From Caldithrix abyssi DSM 13497 (lineage in GTDB: Bacteria; Electryoneota; AABM5-125-24; Hatepunaeales; Hatepunaeaceae): a stretch of DNA of 64,000 nucleotides. Shown here piece after piece: positions 44,675-53,014 of this stretch. The first letter of the stretch is position 1. Each line of letters starts with the position of its first letter. The DNA is taken from contig CAMBDS010000006.1 in assembly GCA_945865405.1 (NCBI GenBank), positions 44,272 to 108,271 of the forward strand. The letters are read 5' to 3'. Position numbers and translations under genes: made by a program. The notes under the pieces were generated by a model. It made no database searches. It was not told the DNA's origin and saw only the letters and a list, made by a program, of their open reading frames with translations.

Positions 44675-46450
44675 TCATTCTCCCACCCTTAGGAAGTTCC
44701 CATCTTTGTACATGATGAGCGATTGCGACCTGTCAACCCGCTCCTCCTTCACGAACGTGACTAAGCCGGAAATTGTCTCAACTCCATTGAGAGTAGTTAT
44801 TGCGTCTCGAAACTTAGAGCGTTCTTTGGCACTGACTATTGCCCGATGAACGATCTTCCCCGCCCTCTCGCCAGCTAAATGCGAGCTGGTGACTGCTTTG
44901 TCACCTTGTGCGAACACTGCCGAAGTAAAGCCCGTCATTGCAGAATCGTTTTTCGGGGCGAGCGGATTGACCATGACAATGCCGTTGACGTAACGCTGGA
45001 CTTTGCGAAGCGTCTCCCGGTCATCCCAGACTTCATTCCCGAATATTTGGCGGTTCAACCGGTAGCGAGTCAACTGGGGAGCTATCATTTCGATGGTCCC
45101 GGGTTCAATGACGACAAAAATACCCTCCAATTCGGGCAACTCTATCGCCGCGGAGTCGAAGTCGTGCGAACTTTCGACGGCCCATCGTTGTGACCTGTGT
45201 TCTTTTGTCCAGAGTGAGTCGAGGAATTTCGACGAAAGTCTTTTCTTATCCATCAATCCATCGCCGTTGATCTCAGGAATCGGCTTAATATCAAAATCTT
45301 TTCCTCCGGGCACATAGAAGGCGTCATTAAGGAATAGATGGCCGCGGTACGTGAATTCGTTATTGAGCGAGTCGTCAAATGAGTGACGAATAAAGGCGCT
45401 CTTCAACTGGAGCATGTTTTTCGTAAAGTCAATCGTGCCGGGATAAAAGGTGATTTCTGCTTGAATACTTGCGCCGTTCAACTCAGCCTGTTCACGAAAT
45501 TCTTTCACCATCTGCCTGCCGCTTACGCTATTGACGTAGAAAATCGCCAGCTTCTTCAACCCCATGTTCAGGGCGGCGAACCTCCCCAATTGCCCTGCCA
45601 ACCCGCCATAATCTGCTCTGCCCTGAATAGTGAAGGGACTGATCGCCGCAAGACCGTCGTCGCCACAGGAAGTTGTTAGGAATGGGATTTGCGCTGACTG
45701 CGAAAATGCTGCTAATCCGGTCGCTTCGGGGATGGATAGTCCGCCAACAACAACCCAAGGGTTGAATTCTTTGGCGACCTTGCCAAAGAGTCGCACTGCT
45801 CGCACAGGATCTGCCTCGCTGTCGAATACCTGTGGGTCAGGCAATCCAGTCGATTTCCAGGCGTAACGGAAACCGGTCATAAACTGCTCGGCATTGTTCG
45901 CAAAAACACCGGACATTGGTAAAATCAGTGCGACTTTAGAAGGTTCTGTAGTCGAAGATTCAAGAATGCCAACACCATGCAACTTCTGGAATGCCCGTAA
46001 CTCCTCGAGCCTTGCCTTCGCCATATTGACCGAAGAAACGTCGTCGCTAAAACTGACGACCCAGGCAAGATTTAGCTCCGCCTTCTCCCAATCTCCCGCC
46101 AGTAAAGCGCTCTCGCCTATCGTCAGCCTAGCCCTGCCGGCATAATTCACTTCAGGAAATTGCAGTATCACCTGTGATGCTAACGCCTCAGCCTTTTCCA
46201 ATCTCCGAAGCTTCACATTGCATTCCGCGCTTAACATCAACAGGCTTGCCTCCCGATCCGAGTGCGGATACTTTGTCTGATACCTCTCGATTAAGAGAAG
46301 TGTCTCCGCCCAGTTTTTCACCTCATATGATTTGGTGATAGTTTGGAAAGCGGTCTCGCGTTCCGGATCGGGCTTCGCGGCAAAAGTCGTTGCGAAGTGC
46401 CCGCTCATAAAAAGAGATGCCATCAATAAGATGATTCCGCCGTTCGACAT
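44675..46450 (-). CDS. TPR plus periplasmic ligand-binding protein (LpoA-like layout)
   Basis: This 591-aa exported protein counts from ATG 46450, which overlaps the guaA stop as TAATG. After a signal peptide, residues about 30-150 form TPR/coil-like repeats (WAETLLLIERYQTKYPHSDREA, YAGRARLTIGESALLAGDWEKAE). The rest is a type 1 periplasmic binding fold (KVALILPMSGVFANNAEQFM, VVGGLSIPEATGLAAFS, IPFLTTSCGDDG, LAIFYVNSVSGRQMV). The TPR-plus-PBP layout resembles LpoA, an activator of penicillin-binding proteins, but also branched-chain amino-acid receptors without a transporter. An insert with EINGDGLMD looks like a calcium loop. No ABC permease is nearby. Confidence 0.72.
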   Translation of the reverse strand: MSNGGIILLMASLFMSGHFATTFAAKPDPERETAFQTITKSYEVKNWAETLLLIERYQTKYPHSDREASLLMLSAECNVKLRRLEKAEALASQVILQFPEVNYAGRARLTIGESALLAGDWEKAELNLAWVVSFSDDVSSVNMAKARLEELRAFQKLHGVGILESSTTEPSKVALILPMSGVFANNAEQFMTGFRYAWKSTGLPDPQVFDSEADPVRAVRLFGKVAKEFNPWVVVGGLSIPEATGLAAFSQSAQIPFLTTSCGDDGLAAISPFTIQGRADYGGLAGQLGRFAALNMGLKKLAIFYVNSVSGRQMVKEFREQAELNGASIQAEITFYPGTIDFTKNMLQLKSAFIRHSFDDSLNNEFTYRGHLFLNDAFYVPGGKDFDIKPIPEINGDGLMDKKRLSSKFLDSLWTKEHRSQRWAVESSHDFDSAAIELPELEGIFVVIEPGTIEMIAPQLTRYRLNRQIFGNEVWDDRETLRKVQRYVNGIVMVNPLAPKNDSAMTGFTSAVFAQGDKAVTSSHLAGERAGKIVHRAIVSAKERSKFRDAITTLNGVETISGLVTFVKEERVDRSQSLIMYKDGNFLRVGE

Positions 46451-48015
46451 TACTCCCACTCCACAGTTGCCGGTGGTTTGGAGGTTACATCGTAAACAAC
46501 TCGGTTGACTCCTCGCACAGTATTGGCAATGCGCGACGATACTTTCGCTAACAAGTCGTGCGGAAGCGGTGAGAAATCGGCAGTCATAAAGTCGCGAGTG
46601 TCAACCGAACGTAAGGCAATAACCTGCTCGTAAGTCCTGTTATCCCCCATCACTCCAACCGATTTGACAGGCAAAAGCACCGCGAATGCCTGGGAAACGT
46701 GAGGATACCAGCCAGCCTCGCGAAGCTCTTCGATAAAGATCGCGTCGGCTTCCTGCAAGATTTTCACGGCATCGCGAGTCACTTCGCCGATGATCCTGAC
46801 TGCCAGCCCCGGACCAGGGAAGGGGTGGCGCATCAACATCGACTCAGGCAAGCCAAGCTCCCGCCCCAGCTGTCTTACTTCGTCCTTAAAAAGGTCGCGC
46901 AACGGTTCGATCAGCTTCAGCCCCAATTTTTCAGGCAATCCGCCGACGTTGTGATGCGACTTGATTATCTTTGCCGGGCCTTTTGATGAAGATGATTCGA
47001 TCACGTCAGGATAGATTGTGCCTTGAACGAGGAATTTGGCGTCTTTGAAGCGTTTCGCCTCCGCCTCGAACACTGTTATGAATCGTCCGCCGATCTTCTT
47101 CCGCTTCTGTTCAGGATCGGAAATCCCTGCAAGGTCAGCGAAGAAATCATCAGAAGCGTCGATAGTGATCAGCGAGTCTTTGAATCTCGGTCTAAAAATC
47201 GACTCGACTTCCGAAGCCTCATTCTTGCGGAGAACCCCGTTGTTGACAAAGACACAGCGTAAGCGATCACCAGCGACTTTGTGGACGAGCGTAGCGGCAA
47301 CAGATGAATCGACGCCTCCCGACAGCGCGCATATAACGCCGTTGTCACCGAGGCTAAGTGCAATCTGTTCGATAGCCTCGTCGCTGTACGAACGCATGCT
47401 CCATCCACCTTTGGCGCAACAGATGTCGTAAAGGAAATTCCGAAGAATTTTGTCGCCTGCGGGGGTATGGGTCACTTCGGGATGGAATTGCACGCCGTAA
47501 AAATTTCTTCTGGCATCTTCAACGGCTGCGATAATCCCCGAATCGCTGATCGCTAGTTGCTTCCAGCCATCTGCAAGCCGTGTTGTATGATCGCCGTGGC
47601 TCATCCAGACCGGTTGCTCCGCATCGACGCCGTGAAAGAGACGTGACTCCGCTTGAATCGTCACTTTGGCGCGACCGTACTCGCGCGAGTGAGCCGCCTC
47701 GATCACCCCGCCCTCGCGCAGCATCATCACTTGCAAGCCGTAACAGATCCCAAGTACGGGCACTCCCAGACCGACGAGGTCATCCCAGCGAACCGGAGCC
47801 CCCTCTTCATACACGCTATTTGGTCCACCAGAGAGGATGATTCCAACCGGATCAAGCTTTTTAATATCTGCCAACGGCCAATCCCACGACTCGACACGGC
47901 TGTAAACGCCTTCTTCGCGACATCTTCGTGCGATAAGCTGGGTATATTGCGATCCAAAATCGAGAATCAGCACGGTTTCGCGTCGATTATTCAAGATTCC
48001 ACCCTCGGAGTTCAT
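46450..48015 (-). CDS. guaA: GMP synthase (glutamine-hydrolysing)
   Basis: GuaA makes GMP from XMP, ATP and glutamine. The class I glutaminase domain has ILDFGSQYTQLIARR, the nucleophile Cys in GICYGLQVMM and the FHPEV triad stretch. The ATP-pyrophosphatase domain has ALSGGVDSSVAA. The C-terminal dimerisation domain has HPFPGPGLAVRIIGEV and ends PPATVEWE. Length is 521 aa, normal. The first ATG overlaps surE by 29 bp. An in-frame TTG at 47994 with a GGTGG-like sequence before it is an alternative start that keeps the whole fold. Confidence 0.96.
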   Translation of the reverse strand: MNSEGGILNNRRETVLILDFGSQYTQLIARRCREEGVYSRVESWDWPLADIKKLDPVGIILSGGPNSVYEEGAPVRWDDLVGLGVPVLGICYGLQVMMLREGGVIEAAHSREYGRAKVTIQAESRLFHGVDAEQPVWMSHGDHTTRLADGWKQLAISDSGIIAAVEDARRNFYGVQFHPEVTHTPAGDKILRNFLYDICCAKGGWSMRSYSDEAIEQIALSLGDNGVICALSGGVDSSVAATLVHKVAGDRLRCVFVNNGVLRKNEASEVESIFRPRFKDSLITIDASDDFFADLAGISDPEQKRKKIGGRFITVFEAEAKRFKDAKFLVQGTIYPDVIESSSSKGPAKIIKSHHNVGGLPEKLGLKLIEPLRDLFKDEVRQLGRELGLPESMLMRHPFPGPGLAVRIIGEVTRDAVKILQEADAIFIEELREAGWYPHVSQAFAVLLPVKSVGVMGDNRTYEQVIALRSVDTRDFMTADFSPLPHDLLAKVSSRIANTVRGVNRVVYDVTSKPPATVEWE

Positions 48016-48769
48016 TCAGAAACGCCTCATTGGTAAGCCGGGCAGCTATTGGCGTCACGGCGATATATTTTTCGCGGACGGATTTCATGTCACTATCACT
48101 ATTTGAGTCAACCATTTTATTTATTCCACTGATCCAAAAGTACTCGTTGCCGCGCGGGTCACTGCGCTTGTCGATGGTCTCGAGGTAATGCGATTCTGCC
48201 TGTGGTACAACCGCGACACCAAGCATTTCATTGGCACTTCCGTTTGGAACATTGACATTCAACATCGTCCCGAACGGCAGTCCCGTCCGCAATACCTTTT
48301 CCGCAAGTCGTCGGGCGAATGCCGCGGCAGTCAGATAGTCGGAAGCTTTGTGCGAATATTTCGACCACGCAATAGAGACCGCAATCGAAGGAATCCCGAT
48401 GATTGCCCCCTCCATTGCACCGGCGATAGTCCCGGAGTAGAGCAGGTTAATTCCGGTGTTCTCCCCCCTGTTAATCCCGGATAAAACCAGATCCGGCAAC
48501 CTCGGCATCAATCCTCTCAAGGCAAATTTGGCGGCGTCCACTGGTGTCCCGGTCACTGCATAGACATTTTCGAAGCCATCACGTGGCAGGTGAAAATATC
48601 GAAGTGGGGTCATCAACGTGAACGCGTTGCTCACACCAGATCGTTCTCTGTCAGGCGCTACGATCCAGACATCTCCGAGATCCTTGACAACCTCGGCAAG
48701 CGCCCAGATTCCGGGTGCATTGATCCCATCATCGTTCGTGATGAGGATTTGAGGCTTATCAATTGAAAT
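47987..48769 (-). CDS. surE: 5'-nucleotidase SurE, non-canonical start
   Basis: SurE is a metal-dependent nucleoside-monophosphate and polyphosphate phosphatase. The main body has the family signature SGINRGENTGINLLYSGT. The first GTG in this frame (48634) would drop the essential NDDG metal motif. Reading further upstream in the same frame restores QILITNDDGINAPGIWALAEVV and APDRERSGVSNA, exactly the SurE N-terminus. Between the upstream stop near 48791 and that motif there is no ATG, GTG or TTG. I place the start at ATT 48769 (260 aa, normal length), but any of three ATT codons (48775, 48769, 48763), ATA 48778 or an assembly error is possible. Confidence 0.8.
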   Translation of the reverse strand: MSIDKPQILITNDDGINAPGIWALAEVVKDLGDVWIVAPDRERSGVSNAFTLMTPLRYFHLPRDGFENVYAVTGTPVDAAKFALRGLMPRLPDLVLSGINRGENTGINLLYSGTIAGAMEGAIIGIPSIAVSIAWSKYSHKASDYLTAAAFARRLAEKVLRTGLPFGTMLNVNVPNGSANEMLGVAVVPQAESHYLETIDKRSDPRGNEYFWISGINKMVDSNSDSDMKSVREKYIAVTPIAARLTNEAFLNELRGWNLE

Positions 48770-48802
48770 TTGAATTATCCATGTGTATCAAATATCCATT
48801 TA

Positions 48803-50206
48803 TCATGAACGGTCTCTATCGACAACAGCCGCCTGCATTTCCGCCTCGACTGCCAATTGATCGCCCACGAACGCTCTCCCCCGCATCCTGCAAATCCCGC
48901 GCTTAAAAAAAAGCATCTCAACCTCGAGCCGCAGTTGATCACCCGGCAGAACCGGCTTCCGGAACTTCACAGCGTCGATCCCCGTGAAAAAGACCAGCTT
49001 CTCCTCCGGTTTGGCTTGAGTGTTCAAGAGCAACACTCCCCCACACTGCCCCAGAGCCTCGACTACCAAAACCCCCGGCATGATCGGATGACCCGGAAAA
49101 TGTCCCTCAAAGAACGGTTCGCCCCCCGTCACGTTTTTCAGCCCGACAACTTTTTCGCCCGGTATCAATTCGACTATCCTGTCAACGAAAAGGAATGGGT
49201 ACCTGTGTGGCAATATCCGCTTGATCGCATTAATATCAAATACGAAGTTCTCTTTCTTCGTTCCCTGATACTTTTGCTTCAACTGCTGTTTGGTCAACTC
49301 CTTCCGAAGCATCTTCACCAACTCGACGTGCGCTCCATGTCCCGCCCTCGCACAAAGCACATGGGCCTGCAACGGCATCCCCAACAATGCCAAATCGCCG
49401 ACAAGATCGAGCGTCTTGTGCCGCACTAACTCATTAGGGAAACGTTGTTCCACATTCCCCAGGATCCCCGTCGTAGAAGTCGGAATATCTTCCCTGAAGT
49501 TCAGCGCATCACGCAGATTGTCCTGCTCTTCCTTGCTCATCACATGATCAATCACAACAAGAGCCGTGTTAATCGACCCACCCTTGATAAGCCCCGCCTT
49601 GAGCAGGTGTTGCAATTCGGAGAGCAAGCAAAATGTCCGTGCTGAGGAAAACTCCGTAACATATTCATCTTCAAGACTATACATCGAAGTGTATTGCGTC
49701 CCAATCCCCGGATAGTCGTAATCGATCAGGTAAGTCACCCGAAACCTGTCCGACGGCATCACAACGATGTCGATTTTTTTCGCCTCGTCCCGATAGGCGA
49801 TCACCTCGTTGATGACCAGAACCTGCTTGGTCTCAACCTGATCCTCTATGCCACAAGCCATCAGGATATCTACGAAAGGCTTCGACGATCCATCCATGAC
49901 CGGCGGTTCGTCAGCCGTAAGCTCGACCCGGACATTGTCGATCCCCAGCCCCGCCATCGCCGAAAGGACATGTTCAACGGTGTGAACTCTCGCATCGCCG
50001 ATTCCTATCGTCGTCCCCCGCATCACATCGACGACATTCTCCAACAATGCCGGAATCTCAGGCGACGATTCGACATCTGTCCTGACGAATTTGTAGCCGT
50101 AATTTGCCGGAGCCGGCACAAAAGTCAGCTTGCACTCGTTACCGGTATGCAGTCCGACACCCGAAATCGTGCCAGCCTGCTTTATTGTTCGTTGGTTTTT
50201 AGCCAT
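48803..50206 (-). CDS. lpxC-fabZ: Fused UDP-3-O-acyl-GlcNAc deacetylase / 3-hydroxyacyl-ACP dehydratase
   Basis: This 467-aa bifunctional enzyme covers the committed step of lipid A synthesis and the fatty-acid elongation step that supplies its acyl chain. Residues 1-300 are LpxC (GTISGVGLHTGNECKLTF, the zinc His in VHTVEHVLSAM, EFSSARTF, GGSINTALV, RHKTLDLVGDLALLG). Residues about 325-467 are FabZ (ILPHRYPFLFVDRI with the catalytic His, FFEGHFPGHPIMPGVLVVEALGQ with the Glu). This fusion is well known in Bacteroidetes and Chlorobi and supports FCB affiliation. It is 34 bp upstream of surE. Confidence 0.95.
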   Translation of the reverse strand: MAKNQRTIKQAGTISGVGLHTGNECKLTFVPAPANYGYKFVRTDVESSPEIPALLENVVDVMRGTTIGIGDARVHTVEHVLSAMAGLGIDNVRVELTADEPPVMDGSSKPFVDILMACGIEDQVETKQVLVINEVIAYRDEAKKIDIVVMPSDRFRVTYLIDYDYPGIGTQYTSMYSLEDEYVTEFSSARTFCLLSELQHLLKAGLIKGGSINTALVVIDHVMSKEEQDNLRDALNFREDIPTSTTGILGNVEQRFPNELVRHKTLDLVGDLALLGMPLQAHVLCARAGHGAHVELVKMLRKELTKQQLKQKYQGTKKENFVFDINAIKRILPHRYPFLFVDRIVELIPGEKVVGLKNVTGGEPFFEGHFPGHPIMPGVLVVEALGQCGGVLLLNTQAKPEEKLVFFTGIDAVKFRKPVLPGDQLRLEVEMLFFKRGICRMRGRAFVGDQLAVEAEMQAAVVDRDRS

Positions 50207-50344
50207 TTATCTTGAAACTGCGAAATAATTGAATTTGATTATAACCTATTATTTTAACTCCAAACCAGCCCCTGTTGCAAGTAAATTTCAAGCTCCTTCC
50301 AGAAGGAATAATTTAGGCACTTCTTAGAACGCAACATAATGCTA

Positions 50345-50376
50345 AGAAGCCATGCCGAATCTTCGACATGGCTTCT
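50345..50376 (-). terminator. Probable terminator downstream of secreted protein gene
   Basis: AGAAGCCATG (50345-50354) pairs with CATGGCTTCT (50367-50376), with near-complementary bases inside. On the minus strand it is followed by TAGCATT, a weak T tail. It sits 26 bp after the stop of the 652-aa secreted protein gene and before lpxC-fabZ. Confidence 0.6.
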
Positions 50377-50401
50377 CCCGAGGGCAAGCATTCTACTCGG
50401 T

Positions 50402-52360
50402 CTATTTCAGCAACACAATCCTCTCCATAGCAGTCTCCCTTCCTGCTGTCACCTTCAGGAAATAGAGCCCCGCCGCCATTCCGTCTCCATTGATCAGTGC
50501 TGAATTTGATCCTATCGACTTAAACCCTTCGAAGAGATTTGCAACAACCTTACCATTCGTATCGTAGATTAATACTGAAACTTTCCCCGCCGAAGCTACT
50601 ACATACTCAACATTTGCCGAACTATTGAACGGATTGGGGTGGACATTAATAAGCGCGTAGATTTCCGGCAACGATTTTTTCACTGTTGCATCGCTGACAA
50701 TAACCCGGTCTTTTGCATACGATAATGAACTGCTTTCCTCACCCATAGTCAGAGTCAATAAGCGCTCTTCATCTTCACCCGGTTGCGAGAGCCTGAATTG
50801 AGGTACTTCACCTGCGTATAGCCCGTCTTTAGCATCTGTTGCCGGGTCATCCCCCCAGATAGCCAACCCGCACCTGCCGTTGATCACAACACCCGCTCCT
50901 ACAAGCTCCCCATTCGAATCGAAAGCACCAATCTCGGCTCCATCTTCCATCACAATGTTCGATAACGAATTTATTAATACTGACATATTGCCGGATCTGT
51001 TGCTTCCAATAACCCAGTGGTGTGGCGAACGGATTTGGGTAGGTGGTGTAGATTGCAACCGATCCTCAAGTGCCGGATACCGTAGCATGCATTCTTCGAT
51101 CACTTTTATATGATAGCCTTCGCCGGGCTTCCAATCTGGCATATTAGAAAACGCGAGCTCTGGAAGAATAAAATTCCCCTCATCGTTCTTGGCGACAATC
51201 AAATTATCGATTATCGAAACGACAACTGGAAAATCAGGAGCGCTGGCTGTAAATTCGTACTCAGGATAGTAGGGAACCATATTCCAACCTGCTGTTAGCG
51301 GAATTGGATTGACGGCCTCGATCGGAGCGCCACTCCATTCACCATCGACAGGAGAATCAACTTTGATCATATATGCTTCAGACAGATCCCAGTAAGGTAT
51401 CTCCAGGATACCGTTGGCCGGAGCGCAGAACCGCCCGCGATGATCCTTCAACATTATCACATGATTTCCTCCACCCTCGAGCCCAAACTGCTCGATCATC
51501 CCCCATACATCGGGGCCCAATTCTTCCACCCATTCAACATCAGCAGGAGATAGCCGTAGTGAAATCGTATTCCAACCTTCGCGGAGTGAAATGGTTTGTG
51601 TCACTCGTGCATCACCATACTCGACAATTGCCGTCATTGCAAAGTTGAGCGAACGTTCAATTCCTTGTAAATCTATCATTAAGACCCATTCGTCGCTGAA
51701 GCCATCCATCATTCCACTTCTATCGATATCTTCTCGACCTTCATCCAAAACAGGCGCCAAAGTGTCGGTATCATTATTCTGAGCAACGTTGATCACAATA
51801 TGAAAATCGTCGGCTTCTTCGAACAATATCGGCTCCTGGCCATAATCCTCAAATATGAATTCGTTCTTTAGCCAATGACCATCTTCACTCAGAACTAAAT
51901 CATCTGTCGGAATTACAATCGACTCAATCTCTCTACCCGGATAATCGCCATCACTTTGGTGAATAGATATTCGCATATCGGGATGTCCCGCTTCTCCAAA
52001 CAGATCATGCAGAACCATTTTTAAACCTACAATACGATACGGTCCCTCGTCAGGAGTAAATCTTGTGAAATAATTTTGGTCCCCATAATCATTCGGAAGT
52101 GTCATGAAATAAGCGAGTCTCGCCTCGTCGTAATAGGCGAGTTCGTCATCTGCGTCATCACGCTTTGGCAAAACTGTCGTTTGTTTTTCTGGAAGAAGTC
52201 GTTGCAGGATTGAGGGCGACGTGCTTTCAACACTCCGGAGCGTTCTGGGTGCTTCGGTTGGAGCTGGCATAACGCGTCCTGAGGCATGAGCATCGTTTAA
52301 AAGGATAAACGTGATCAGTGACGAGGCAATGATGATGAGAGAGGCTTGTCGTAAGTGCAT
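50402..52360 (-). CDS. Large secreted protein with type IX-like sorting tail
   Basis: This 652-aa exported protein has a signal peptide (ASLIIIASSLITFILLNDAHA). Residues about 90-260 look like a beta-sandwich carbohydrate-binding-like region (GPYRIVGLKMVLHDLFGEAGH). The middle has two repeats of the form ISLREGWNTISLRLSP / IPLTAGWNMVPYYPEY, a T-A/E-GWN module found in secreted FCB proteins. The C-terminal 80 residues are the sorting domain, starting HPNPFNSS and ending VLLK. No enzymatic motif is visible. It lies between lpxC-fabZ and the hairpin-rich spacer. Confidence 0.75.
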   Translation of the reverse strand: MHLRQASLIIIASSLITFILLNDAHASGRVMPAPTEAPRTLRSVESTSPSILQRLLPEKQTTVLPKRDDADDELAYYDEARLAYFMTLPNDYGDQNYFTRFTPDEGPYRIVGLKMVLHDLFGEAGHPDMRISIHQSDGDYPGREIESIVIPTDDLVLSEDGHWLKNEFIFEDYGQEPILFEEADDFHIVINVAQNNDTDTLAPVLDEGREDIDRSGMMDGFSDEWVLMIDLQGIERSLNFAMTAIVEYGDARVTQTISLREGWNTISLRLSPADVEWVEELGPDVWGMIEQFGLEGGGNHVIMLKDHRGRFCAPANGILEIPYWDLSEAYMIKVDSPVDGEWSGAPIEAVNPIPLTAGWNMVPYYPEYEFTASAPDFPVVVSIIDNLIVAKNDEGNFILPELAFSNMPDWKPGEGYHIKVIEECMLRYPALEDRLQSTPPTQIRSPHHWVIGSNRSGNMSVLINSLSNIVMEDGAEIGAFDSNGELVGAGVVINGRCGLAIWGDDPATDAKDGLYAGEVPQFRLSQPGEDEERLLTLTMGEESSSLSYAKDRVIVSDATVKKSLPEIYALINVHPNPFNSSANVEYVVASAGKVSVLIYDTNGKVVANLFEGFKSIGSNSALINGDGMAAGLYFLKVTAGRETAMERIVLLK

Positions 52361-52554
52361 GGTTGCTCCATTGAGTATTCAGATCGCATGAGTATTGTAT
52401 TTAAAATACTAAATTCATTTAGCTTTTACAAGTCGGGGCGCAAGGCGTTGCTCCCCTCTTCGGGAGGATAGACATTCCTGTCTCTCAATCCGGTAGGTCA
52501 GTGGGGTGGACATCCTGTTTTCCCTCCTTCGTAGGTCAGGTTGTCTCAACCTGA

Positions 52555-52645
52555 CAGTACGACAGACATTCCTGTCTGTCACCTCATCATTCCGACGAAA
52601 GTCGGAGCCGAAGGCCGTGAAACAATCTATTCCTTCAGACCGGCT
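52555..52645. repeat. 91-bp direct repeat, copy 1
   Basis: Begins CAGTACGACAGACATTCCTG and ends CCGGCT. It matches 52887-52977 with a single G/A difference (52638 versus 52970). Confidence 0.85.
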
Positions 52646-52886
52646 TCTCCCAATCTGCTAAATCCATTCAATCTGCTGTCCTGTCCGCCGCTTCCCTGTA
52701 CGGCGGACATCCTGTCCGACGTACATTTCCCCCCCTGCTATTGCAGGGGGGGGTAGGGGGGGTCATTTTTCCTTATCCAGTACGACAGACATTCTTGACT
52801 GTCGCCTTATTTGGGGGAGGACAGACATTCTTGTCTGTCTCCTCATTTCCCCACCGCTTGCGGGGGGGACGAAGGGGGGGTGTTTC

Positions 52887-52977
52887 CAGTACGACAGACA
52901 TTCCTGTCTGTCACCTCATCATTCCGACGAAAGTCGGAGCCGAAGGCCGTGAAACAATCTATTCCTTCAAACCGGCT
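52887..52977. repeat. 91-bp direct repeat, copy 2
   Basis: Second copy of 52555-52645, same orientation, 332 bp further on. The near-identity suggests recent duplication or gene-conversion-like upkeep. Confidence 0.85.
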
Positions 52978-53014
52978 CCCCCCATCTGCTCAATCCCCTA
53001 ATTCTGCTGTCCTA

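Larger units (their letters stand above)
52441..53005. repeat. Hairpin-rich repeat field in a 654-bp intergenic region
   Basis: The gap 52361-53014 has no credible gene. Variants of the hairpin GACAGACATTCCTGTCTGTC occur five times (near 52470, 52561, 52790, 52823 and 52893). A 91-bp direct repeat with one mismatch is at 52555-52645 and 52887-52977. Other stems are GTCAGGTTG/CAACCTGAC (52535-52555), GGCGGACATCCTGTCCG (about 52700) and TCCGAC/GTCGGA in each long copy. Two paired G-runs occur: 52746-52753 with 52756-52762, and 52862-52868 with 52874-52880. Frames through this region only translate the repeats. Confidence 0.8.

Noticed and set aside
52746..52880. Assembly artefact at the poly-G runs
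   Set aside because: The G-runs sit within hairpins and repeats that read coherently on both sides. An error in run length is still possible but cannot be judged here.
52441..53005. CRISPR array
   Set aside because: Repeats are irregularly spaced palindromes of differing type, spacers are not of uniform length and no cas gene is present.
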